NCBI GenBank assembly: GCA_947503895.1
Contig: CANNFT010000011.1
Location: 146,143-210,142 of the forward strand
Direction: 5' to 3'
From: an uncultured Saccharospirillaceae bacterium
GTDB taxonomy: Bacteria; Pseudomonadota; Gammaproteobacteria; Pseudomonadales; Oceanobacteraceae
DNA length: 64,000 bases
Each line of letters opens with the position of its first letter. Position 1 is the stretch's first letter. A model generated the notes under the pieces. It worked only from the letters and a program-made list of their open reading frames with translations. It had not been told where the DNA came from and ran no database searches. Positions 18,614 through 26,808 of this stretch are shown piece after piece. Both the position numbers and the translations under genes were made by a program.

Positions 18614-18647
18614 AAAAAGCTCAAATGACTGGTCACTTGAGCTTTTT
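18614..18647. terminator. Bidirectional terminator downstream of the thiolase
   Basis: AAAAAGCTCAAATGAC and GTCACTTGAGCTTTTT pair around a 2-nt spacer with one mismatch. On the - strand it follows the thiolase stop by about 25 bp. Confidence 0.88.
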
Positions 18648-18672
18648 AATCGCAATAGATAGAGCTGATGAC

Positions 18673-19860
18673 TTATAGTAATTCAATCGCCATAGCCGTC
18701 GCCTCTCCACCGCCAATGCAAAGTGCAGCAACGCCTTTAGATTGGTTGCGAACTTTAAGTGCATTCATCAGTGTGACCAGCAAGCGAGATCCAGTTGACC
18801 CTACCGGATGGCCTTGGGCGCACGCGCCACCAAAAATATTGACCTTTTCTGGGTCGAGGCCTAAGTCACGAATGGGCATCATAGCGACCATCGCAAAGGC
18901 TTCATTGATCTCAAATAAATCAACATCCTCTTTGGTCCAACCTGTTTTATTGAACAGATTTTCGATAGCGCCCACAGGTGCAATTGTGAACTCTGAAGGG
19001 TGTTGTGATTGTGTCGCATGTCCAACAATTCTAGCCATTGGCTTAAGGCCGCGAGATTCAGCTTCTGACTCTCTCATCAATACCAGTGCAGATGCGCCGT
19101 CTGAAATAGATGAGGCATTGGCGGCTGTTACAGTTCCGTCTTTCTTAAAAGCAGGGCGTAAAGTTGGGATCTTCTCGATGTTCGCATTAAAGGGTTGCTC
19201 ATCATGCTCAACCAGAGTCTCGCTTTTTCGAGTCTTAACGGTGACAGGCACAATTTCATCCTTCAACAAACCTTCTTCGATGGCTTGTTTTGCACGGGTC
19301 AGAGATTGGATGGCGTAGTTATCCATATCTTCACGGGTATAGCCTTTTTTATCTGCGACTTCTTGTGCAAAAGACCCCATTAGACGGCCGGTTTCAGCGT
19401 CTTCTAACCCGTCTAAAAACATGTGATCCAAAGCTTGGTCGCCATGTCCCATTCGATAGCCTTTGCGCGCATTTGGCAGGATATAGGGGGCATTAGACAT
19501 AGACTCCATGCCTCCTGCCACCATGATGTCATTGCTGCCAGCCTTGATTAGGTCGTGTGCGAGCATCGTGGCTTTCATGCCGGATCCGCACAACTTGTTT
19601 ATAGTGGTTGCCCCTGTGGCGTCAGGTAGTCCTGCCAATCTCATTGCTTGGCGCGCTGGCCCTTGCTTTAGACCAGCGGGTAGAACATTACCCATAATAA
19701 CTTCCTGAACATCCTCAGCTTTAAGGCCTGCTCTTTCAACGGCGGACTGAATTACCAGCCCGCCTAGCTCGGGCGCAGTCATAGCGGAAAGGCTTCCTTG
19801 GAAACCACCCATGGGTGTGCGGACGCCACTAACGATTACGACGGAATCTTGTTTTGACAT
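18673..19860 (-). CDS. Acetyl-CoA C-acetyltransferase / thiolase
   Basis: A 395-residue thiolase. The acylated Cys lies in NKLCGSGMKA (Cys ~91), the catalytic His in GHPVGSTGSR near the C-terminus, the second Cys in CIGGGEATA, and NEAFA is present. The sequence is closest in feel to AtoB/PhaA-type acetoacetyl-CoA thiolases, which condense or cleave acetoacetyl-CoA; a broader beta-oxidation role is possible. GGACAQGHP is slightly different from the usual GGAIALGHP. No fadB is adjacent. Its promoter region is shared with the divergent lipase and holds a fatty-acid-regulator-like dyad, which suggests co-control with lipid use. Confidence 0.93.
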   Translation of the reverse strand: MSKQDSVVIVSGVRTPMGGFQGSLSAMTAPELGGLVIQSAVERAGLKAEDVQEVIMGNVLPAGLKQGPARQAMRLAGLPDATGATTINKLCGSGMKATMLAHDLIKAGSNDIMVAGGMESMSNAPYILPNARKGYRMGHGDQALDHMFLDGLEDAETGRLMGSFAQEVADKKGYTREDMDNYAIQSLTRAKQAIEEGLLKDEIVPVTVKTRKSETLVEHDEQPFNANIEKIPTLRPAFKKDGTVTAANASSISDGASALVLMRESEAESRGLKPMARIVGHATQSQHPSEFTIAPVGAIENLFNKTGWTKEDVDLFEINEAFAMVAMMPIRDLGLDPEKVNIFGGACAQGHPVGSTGSRLLVTLMNALKVRNQSKGVAALCIGGGEATAMAIELL

Positions 19861-20405
19861 ATTTTCCTCATCTTCTGGGGGCTAAACCCCAATTGAAATG
19901 ATATGTAGGCAAGTAAAATTAAACCAAAATCTATGTTCGGCATGCACGTGCCAATTAGTCTGAAGTAGATCTTGATGATGGTTTGCATTGCAGTTGAATA
20001 AAGTTGAAGCATTGTACCAATAACCGGATTCACCATGGAAGCCAAGACGATGGCGTCTCCAGAATTGAAATATGGTGATTCGAGACAAAACATTGGTCGT
20101 ACGGAACCACTCCGCCAATTATGTGCAGAAAGGTCACAAATGTCTGAATAATGGCTTGATCTAATAGCGGAATAATCCATATTATCCAGCTATTAGGGTT
20201 TTCACTCTAAAGTGGTACGAAAGTTTTTCTTTCAAACACTTGTTTGAATTGAATATAGGCTCAGCCTAGTTTCTAGGCGGGGATTCATACTTTAGAGTGA
20301 TCGCTTTGCAAGGTCGCTCAGATATAGTCAGGTGCGATAAGCTGGCGCTGTATGTCACAGCTAGGCACCCAACGAATAATCATAAAAATAAGGGGAAACA
20401 CTCCT
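19861..20405. promoter_or_regulatory. Divergent control region between thiolase and VolA-type lipase
   Basis: About 545 bp without a gene. It contains an 11-bp inverted repeat pair (20203-20213 and 20289-20299, 75 bp apart), an 8+2+8 dyad TTCAAACA-ct-TGTTTGAA (20231-20248) and a 6+3+6 dyad GCCTAG-ttt-CTAGGC (20264-20278). These suggest regulated transcription of one or both genes. Confidence 0.6.
20231..20248. promoter_or_regulatory. Candidate PsrA-type fatty-acid regulator operator
   Basis: The perfect dyad TTCAAACA-ct-TGTTTGAA contains CAAAC-N4-GTTTG, the form described for PsrA of Pseudomonas ([G/C]AAAC-N2-4-GTTT[G/C]), a TetR repressor released by long-chain acyl groups. It lies about 160 bp upstream of the lipase start. 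The match is by eye; no psrA gene is in the window. Confidence 0.45.
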
Positions 20406-23189
20406 ATGCTTAAGAAATCCCTTTTAAGCCTCGCGGTCGCAGCCTCTCTTGCGGGAGTCAGTGGTTGTAACATTAGTAGTACGTCGGGCAACAACGATGT
20501 TAGTGATCTCCAGCCGTCCAATGACCCGGTTGCGCTCGGTAAAGTGTATCCACTATTTGATCCGGCAAAGGCAGTATTCCCACTTGGTGCTGACTTTTTA
20601 ATGCGAGCAGCTGCTGACACTGACGGCACAGCGGAAACGGGTAAGGCAGGTCAGTCTGATGAAAGCCCTGTGACGAATGCTATAGATGACCTAGATGGTG
20701 GTATTTCTACTGTAGCACCGATCGATATTACCTTAAGTGGCGCAATTGACGTATCAACCGTTGTAGCCGGGACAACTGTTCACCTAGTTCGCTTACCGAA
20801 TGCCGCAGATGCGCAAACGATGACGTTCCCAACGGGTACATCTGCTGAGACTTTCGACGCACTGGATTTGGAAACAATAGCACCTCTTTATGACACCAGT
20901 GTAGTGGCAGCAAATGCAGCCGCAATCGCAACTTCGCAACCGGTAGCCGGCACGGATTATGATGTAACCGTAATTGGTTTTGATGGCGCTACAGATAATG
21001 TAATACGTATTCGTCCGCTGACACCATTAGATGGCAAAACGAAATATATTGTAGTTGTGACGAATGGAGTTAAAGACAATGCTGGGGATGGAATCATGGC
21101 TTCTGGTTCTTACTCCTACGTAAGCGGTACCAGTGAATTGTTTACGTCTGCACTCGTGCCTATTCGTGCGGCTGTTGATGCATGGGAGCAACTGGCAATA
21201 GGAACACTTGCTCTAGGCTCGAAAGTTGTTTCTGAATCCAATATTGCAATCACAACAGCATTCACGACAGTTGATCCGCATACTGTCTTGAAGTCTATGG
21301 CTTATCCTGGATATTGGTTGCCGGGTGTTATCACTAATTCAACAATTGCGGCAGCAGTACTCACTGCAGGTGGATTTACCGAAGAGCAAATTGCAGGATT
21401 GCAAACTCAAGGTACTGATATCGCGACAGCAATAGCGGTAGGTAATGGAGCATTAACCACACCAAGTGCAGCACTAAATAACGCAACGGCTTATGAACAC
21501 CCTCGCCCGCGAGAATTCCAGGTAATTGAAAATATTAGCACTGGCACCGCACAGTTGCCGGCGACGGCATTAACGGCTGGCGGTATTTCTGAACCTGTAC
21601 TTATCAGTCAGGCTGGGATTAAGTTGCCTCAGTATACTGTTTCATTGTCTGAAAATGCTTCTGGTCAATGGTCGGCTAATACGCTTGTTGGTGCTGTTCT
21701 TGACAGCGCGCTACAGCAAACTGCCGGAACCACACCTCCTGCTGATGCTAATGGTGAATTTAATGTGACTTACCGCTTCCCTTTTGCTGCAGCGCAAAGA
21801 GAAACGGTATCACCAATATTAATGATTGAGCCAACCACTGCCGCAAAAGCAGCTACGTTAGCAGCTGCTGGGGCAGTGGATGGCGGGTGTGTTAAACCAT
21901 CTGCTGGTTGGCCAACGATTATATTCCAACACGGAATTACTGTTGATAGGAGTACCACACTCATTGCTGCCACTAAATTGGCTGCTAGTACCTGTAGCGC
22001 TGTATTGGCGTTAGATCTTCCTCATCATGGTATTGCACCTGTGACAAGTGACAGAAACAACAATGACGCAGATAACGCTTCACTGGTATTTGGTATTGAC
22101 AATGCTGTTAGTGCAGGTAGCACACCATTTGCAACGGCAGTAGATGTAATGGTTGCGGCTGACTCCGATGCACTGTTGGCAAATTTAGCTGAACGTCATG
22201 AAGGATTAGCCCTTAACGGGGCAACAGTAGCGCCAATTACTTATGGGACTGTTGACGATGGCAGTGCATTTGGTACTTCAGGTGACCTATTTATTCGCTT
22301 AACTGTGTTCCAAAGAACGCGCGATAATCTACGTCAAGCTGTAATGGATTTATTAAATTTAAACGCTACCATTGCTACCCTTGATTTGGATGCGGATGGG
22401 AATCCGGATTTGGATAAGGACAACGTTCATTTTGTAGGTCATTCATTAGGGGCTATTGTAGGCGCAACCTTCGCAGCCGTTAATAATGATGCAACAGTGT
22501 TGGCGGGAAATGCTAACTTGAATCGCGTTCAAACTGTAACGTTAGCAACGCCTGGATCTGCACTACCTAAGTTATTAGAAAACTCTATATCATTTAGACC
22601 TTCACTTTTACCTGGCTTAGCTGCTTTAGGCCTTACCCCAGGTACTTCAAGTTTGGAAAGCTTTTTAAATGTATTTCAAGCTACTATCGATAGTGCGGAT
22701 CCTGCGAGTTTTACGAGCGGTCTAGTAGCTACAAGTACCCCGACCCTTGTGCTTGAAATGGTGGGTGGAAATGCTATTCCTGCTGTTGATATTGACCCAA
22801 ATAGTGATTCCGATAATTCGGACTCAAAATTGTCTGACGTGTTAATAAATATCGGGGCTTACCCTTCAGACTGGGTTGTTCCAAATAATGCCATTGGTGA
22901 TTTATTGGCTGACGGTGTAACTTCACGTGATGACACGGCTCAAGCCCCTATGGCTGGCACGGATCCAATGGTTCGTGAACTGGGAATTACAGCAACTTCA
23001 AATTCAGATGCTGCGACTGGCAATTACTTTTTGACACAGTTTATGGAAGGAACGCATGGAACATTTTCATCCGCAGACTCTGGTGCAGCGTTTTTAGAAA
23101 TGCAATTTCAAGTTGACGCATTCATCGAGAGCAATGGTGTGGGGTTAGATGTATCAAATACAAATGTACTAGCAGCGCCAGCGGAATAA
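20406..23189 (+). CDS. Surface lipase lipoprotein, VolA/Pla-1/cef family
   Basis: ATG 20406 follows AGGGGAA and opens a lipoprotein signal (MLKKSLLSLAVAASLAGVSGC) with lipobox VSG-C. An upstream in-frame ATG at 20352 would bury it. The N-terminal half resembles the bacterial virulence-factor lipase N domain with Ig-like beta segments. The C-terminal half is an alpha/beta hydrolase: oxyanion HG in FQHGITVDRS (~508), nucleophile in GHSLG (~677) and likely His in GTHGTFSSAD (~882). Vibrio VolA is a surface lysophospholipase that frees fatty acids for FadL, and a fadL lies nine kb downstream. DUF1302 and DUF1329 genes follow closely, so an operon is likely. Confidence 0.85.
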   Translation: MLKKSLLSLAVAASLAGVSGCNISSTSGNNDVSDLQPSNDPVALGKVYPLFDPAKAVFPLGADFLMRAAADTDGTAETGKAGQSDESPVTNAIDDLDGGISTVAPIDITLSGAIDVSTVVAGTTVHLVRLPNAADAQTMTFPTGTSAETFDALDLETIAPLYDTSVVAANAAAIATSQPVAGTDYDVTVIGFDGATDNVIRIRPLTPLDGKTKYIVVVTNGVKDNAGDGIMASGSYSYVSGTSELFTSALVPIRAAVDAWEQLAIGTLALGSKVVSESNIAITTAFTTVDPHTVLKSMAYPGYWLPGVITNSTIAAAVLTAGGFTEEQIAGLQTQGTDIATAIAVGNGALTTPSAALNNATAYEHPRPREFQVIENISTGTAQLPATALTAGGISEPVLISQAGIKLPQYTVSLSENASGQWSANTLVGAVLDSALQQTAGTTPPADANGEFNVTYRFPFAAAQRETVSPILMIEPTTAAKAATLAAAGAVDGGCVKPSAGWPTIIFQHGITVDRSTTLIAATKLAASTCSAVLALDLPHHGIAPVTSDRNNNDADNASLVFGIDNAVSAGSTPFATAVDVMVAADSDALLANLAERHEGLALNGATVAPITYGTVDDGSAFGTSGDLFIRLTVFQRTRDNLRQAVMDLLNLNATIATLDLDADGNPDLDKDNVHFVGHSLGAIVGATFAAVNNDATVLAGNANLNRVQTVTLATPGSALPKLLENSISFRPSLLPGLAALGLTPGTSSLESFLNVFQATIDSADPASFTSGLVATSTPTLVLEMVGGNAIPAVDIDPNSDSDNSDSKLSDVLINIGAYPSDWVVPNNAIGDLLADGVTSRDDTAQAPMAGTDPMVRELGITATSNSDAATGNYFLTQFMEGTHGTFSSADSGAAFLEMQFQVDAFIESNGVGLDVSNTNVLAAPAE

Positions 23190-23237
23190 GACCCGGGAAA
23201 TATTGGCTAATAAAATAAAAAATTACGAGGTCTGAAT

Positions 23238-25040
23238 ATGAACAAAGTTAAAAAACTAGCATTGGCAGTCGCTACAATAAGTGCTGCCGCTGCTCATGGT
23301 GTTGAATTTGAAGCCGGCCCAGTTTATGGCCAATTCAATACGAGCTTATCTTACGGTGTAGGATGGAGAACAGAAGATCCTGAGTTGGGACATGTTCAAC
23401 CAGGAAATGCTGATGGTGCTTCAGGCTCCACGTATAATTATGACGATGGCACACTAAACTATGAAAAAGGTGATGTGTACACAAACGTTGCAAAAGTTAA
23501 TTTAGATTTAGAGCTTAGTTATGAAGATACGGGGGCATTTGTTCGTGGACGAGCATTTTATGACTCTGCTGTTATGGATAACGACCCTGCCTTCAAGGAA
23601 TTTAATGACGCGACTAAAGATGCAGCTGGTGCAGGTTATGATTTATTAGATGCTTTTGTTTGGTATAACTTTGAAGTAGGGGATATGCCTATTTCCGCTC
23701 GTTTGGGTCGGCAAGTTATTAGCTGGGGCGAAAGTACATTTATCCAAGGCGGCATTAATGCTATCAATCCCGTGGATGTTTCCGCAGCTCGTAAACCGGG
23801 TGTGGAAATTAAAGAAGTATTGCTTCCAGTTAACCTCGCGTATGGCTCAATTGGCTTAACCGATACCGTTACGCTAGAAGCCTTTTATCAGCTCCAATGG
23901 GAAAAAACGCGACCAGATGCCTGTGGAACATTTTTCTCGACAGTTGACTTTGTATCGGACGGGTGTGGACCTGTTTACCTAGGCGGAATTTCGGACGAAC
24001 AAAGCATTCAAGATGCATATGACGGTGGTGACACGAATGCCCCTGTTGCTAGCCGGCTTTCTGATAAAAATGCCAAAAATGATGGTCAATTTGGTTTAGC
24101 ACTTCGATGGTATGCTGAGGCTCTAGGAGACACTGAATTCGGGCTTTACCACATGAACCTGCACAGTCGGGCACCTTATATTTCAGGTGTGTTAGCGGAC
24201 TCATCAGTCGGTGATCTATACCCTGAATATTACATTGAATACCCGGAAGATATAAAACTAACCGGTATATCATTTAATCGTGGTACAGATAGTGGTTGGT
24301 CCATCGGTGGTGAGTTAAGCGTAAAGCAAGATATGCCCTTGCAATGGAACTCATTTGAAATTTTATTGGCTGGCTTGAAGAATGACATGAGTCTTCTATA
24401 CCAGCGTGAGTATGCTAAGGCCTTGGCGGCAAACAATGGCAATGAAACAGCAGCTGAAGCAGCTTTGGATGGCTTTGAAGCGCCAGGTTATGATCGATAT
24501 GACGTATGGCAAGCTCAAATGACGTTCATTAAATTCTTCGATCAAGTGCTAAATGCCAGCCGATTAAGCTTGGTGTCTGAATTTGGCGTTACACACGTAG
24601 CAGATCTACCGAGCTTGGATGAGGCGCGTTATGGACGCCACGGGTCGACAGGTATTGGCACAGCGGTTGACTCAGATACGGGCGACGATCTTTGTCTAAC
24701 GGGTGGTTCAGCTGCAAACTTAAATCCAGACTATTGCACAAACGATGGCTACACAGATGAAACATCAGGCGGTGTACGTGTGCGTGCAAGCTTGGATTAC
24801 AACAATGCCATTGCGGGCGTGAATTTAAAGCCAAAAATCGCTTTAGGGTATGACATTGGTAATGCGCCTAGCCCAGGTGGAGCATTTGTTGATGAGCGCA
24901 TCACGACAAGCTTTGGTGTCGACTTCGACTACTTAAACCGATACAGCGGTGGTGTTGCTTACACCATGTATGACGGTAATGAATACGATCCACTGACAGA
25001 CCGCGACAACGTTAGTCTTAACCTGAAAGTCACGTTCTAA
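23238..25040 (+). CDS. DUF1302 family outer-membrane protein
   Basis: ACGAGG precedes the ATG, and a signal peptide ends near AAAAHG-VEF. The 600-residue protein has the DUF1302 pattern: YGQFNTSLSYGVGWRTEDPEL near the start, RLGRQVISWGESTFIQGGINAINPVD in the middle (the most conserved family segment), and a beta-barrel-like C-terminus ending LNLKVTF with terminal Phe. Family members are predicted outer-membrane barrels and nearly always pair with DUF1329 proteins, as here (55 bp gap). Transport of a hydrophobic substrate through the outer membrane is a reasonable inference but not proven. Confidence 0.88.
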   Translation: MNKVKKLALAVATISAAAAHGVEFEAGPVYGQFNTSLSYGVGWRTEDPELGHVQPGNADGASGSTYNYDDGTLNYEKGDVYTNVAKVNLDLELSYEDTGAFVRGRAFYDSAVMDNDPAFKEFNDATKDAAGAGYDLLDAFVWYNFEVGDMPISARLGRQVISWGESTFIQGGINAINPVDVSAARKPGVEIKEVLLPVNLAYGSIGLTDTVTLEAFYQLQWEKTRPDACGTFFSTVDFVSDGCGPVYLGGISDEQSIQDAYDGGDTNAPVASRLSDKNAKNDGQFGLALRWYAEALGDTEFGLYHMNLHSRAPYISGVLADSSVGDLYPEYYIEYPEDIKLTGISFNRGTDSGWSIGGELSVKQDMPLQWNSFEILLAGLKNDMSLLYQREYAKALAANNGNETAAEAALDGFEAPGYDRYDVWQAQMTFIKFFDQVLNASRLSLVSEFGVTHVADLPSLDEARYGRHGSTGIGTAVDSDTGDDLCLTGGSAANLNPDYCTNDGYTDETSGGVRVRASLDYNNAIAGVNLKPKIALGYDIGNAPSPGGAFVDERITTSFGVDFDYLNRYSGGVAYTMYDGNEYDPLTDRDNVSLNLKVTF

Positions 25041-25095
25041 TTTTTTATACAAGACAAAGGTTAAAAGGAACAAACGAATTCGTTGAGGAAAAAGA

Positions 25096-26463
25096 ATGAT
25101 AAATAAAAATAAAATGATATTGGGCAGTGCGATTGCGCTGGCCTTTGCTGCGAGCAATACGCTCGCAGCAGTTTCCGCTACTGAGGCTGCTCGCCTAGGA
25201 AAAGACTTGACGCCATTGGGGGCTGAGAAACAGGGCAATGGCGGCGCCATTCCTGCGTGGACGGGCCCAGTTAAACCACCGGCAGGTCATAAGCTAGGTG
25301 ATAAGCATAAGAATCCATTTGCGGGTGATCAGGTTAAATTTACGATTACGGCTCAAAATTATGAGCAGTACAAAGATAATTTAACCGAAGGTCAGATTGG
25401 CTTGTTTAAGAAATACCCGTCGACTTATAAAATTCCGGTTTATGAAACGCGCCGTTCAGCAGGCTACCCAGCTGACCAAATTAAGTCGACATTGGATAAC
25501 GCCACAAAAACCGAATTGGTTGAAGGCGGCAACGGAATGAAAAACTATGAGCAAGGTATTCCGTTCCCCATTCCTGCAACCGGTTTGGAAGTGATCTGGA
25601 ACCATATTGTTCGTTACCGTGGTGACAGCGTCAGCCGTGTGATTAACCAAGCTACCCCTCAGGCAAACGGTAACTATACTTTGGTTAAATTCCGCGATGA
25701 ATTTACCTTTAAAAATAAGCTATCAGACTACAACCCGGCGACAATGAAAGACAATAACATTCTGTTTTACTTTAAACAGGATGTGTTATCACCCGCTCGT
25801 CTTGCTGGTAACGTACTGTTAGTGCATGAAACATTGAACCAAGTAAAAGAACCTCGTAAGGCTTGGATCTACAACGCAGGTCAACGACGTGTTCGTCGAG
25901 CACCGCAAGTAGCTTACGACGGCCCAGGTACAGCGTCTGATGGTATGCGTACAACCGATAACTTCGATATGTACAGTGGTGCTCCAGATCGCTATAACTG
26001 GAAACTCATTGGTAAAAAAGAAATTTACGTACCGTATAACTCATACAACCTAAACTCAGGTGACTTGAAGTATGACCAAATCGTAAAAGCGGGACATATT
26101 AATCAAGACTTGACTCGTTACGAGTTACACCGAGTTTGGCATGTAGAAGCGACCTTGAAAGATGGTCAGCGCCATATCTACGCAAAACGTACTTTCTATA
26201 TTGATGAAGATACTTGGCAGGCAACGGAAATTGATCACTATGATGGTCGTGGCGAGTTATGGCGTGTAGCTGAAGCGCATAACATTTACATGTACGACAC
26301 GATGGTGCCTTGGTATGCAGTCGAAGCATTGTATGATTTACAATCTGGCCGTTACCTTGTTCTAGGTCTGGACAATGAAGAATCATCTACCTATGACTTT
26401 GGGTTCACACGTAGTGAGAAGGACTATACGCCAGCAGCATTACGTCGCTCTGGACGTCGATAG
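25096..26463 (+). CDS. DUF1329 family periplasmic protein (LolB-like fold)
   Basis: GAGGAA precedes the ATG. A signal peptide ends at about NTLA-AVSA. The mature N-terminus has EAARLGKDLTPLGAEKQGNGGAIPAWTG, the hallmark of DUF1329, and the C-terminal part with DQIVKAGHINQDLTRYELHRVWHVEATLK is equally typical. The fold is related to LolA/LolB lipoprotein-sorting proteins, which hold acyl chains, so a periplasmic carrier for a lipid or other hydrophobic molecule received from the DUF1302 barrel is plausible. It is the last gene of the lipase-DUF1302-DUF1329 row, closed by a strong terminator. Confidence 0.9.
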   Translation: MINKNKMILGSAIALAFAASNTLAAVSATEAARLGKDLTPLGAEKQGNGGAIPAWTGPVKPPAGHKLGDKHKNPFAGDQVKFTITAQNYEQYKDNLTEGQIGLFKKYPSTYKIPVYETRRSAGYPADQIKSTLDNATKTELVEGGNGMKNYEQGIPFPIPATGLEVIWNHIVRYRGDSVSRVINQATPQANGNYTLVKFRDEFTFKNKLSDYNPATMKDNNILFYFKQDVLSPARLAGNVLLVHETLNQVKEPRKAWIYNAGQRRVRRAPQVAYDGPGTASDGMRTTDNFDMYSGAPDRYNWKLIGKKEIYVPYNSYNLNSGDLKYDQIVKAGHINQDLTRYELHRVWHVEATLKDGQRHIYAKRTFYIDEDTWQATEIDHYDGRGELWRVAEAHNIYMYDTMVPWYAVEALYDLQSGRYLVLGLDNEESSTYDFGFTRSEKDYTPAALRRSGRR

Positions 26464-26499
26464 TCTTGCGTTAACAAAACGTTTGACGATATAAGTATC

Positions 26500-26530
26500 A
26501 AAAAAGCCGCTTAAATAAAGCGGCTTTTTT
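26500..26530 (+). terminator. Terminator of the lipase-DUF1302-DUF1329 unit
   Basis: AAAAAAGCCGCTT and AAGCGGCTTTTTT pair perfectly around a 4- to 5-nt loop; the stem carries A and T runs on its two sides. Confidence 0.95.
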
Positions 26531-26808
26531 GTTTTTATCTTGGCAGAGCCGTCGGAGACATCAATGGGCTTCGAAATGAACCCCAAATACTTAACCCATG
26601 TCACTGCCCCGGTTCATATGCACTTATAGTAGTCAGTATAGGTTAAAGAAGTGTGAGGGATGGATTTGGCCGTAATCTGTATAAGCCGATATTCATTCAG
26701 TAATATTCTGTAGGTTATGGCTCTACGTCATTAGATTTTCTCACTTGTCAGCATTGATTCTAAGTGTTTTAGTTAAGTCGTCATTCGTTCAGTGCTCCCT
26801 GTGTAGAA
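26531..26808. other. Intergenic region before the LuxR-type regulator
   Basis: About 280 bp after the terminator. No gene or clear dyad was seen; it presumably carries the regulator's promoter. Confidence 0.4.

Noticed and set aside
18668..19318. 216-codon + strand ORF opposite the thiolase
   Set aside because: Antisense shadow of a clearly coding, highly conserved thiolase gene.
19836..20180. 114-codon - strand ORF between thiolase and lipase
   Set aside because: Overlaps the thiolase start, no domain, and lies in a region with regulatory dyads.
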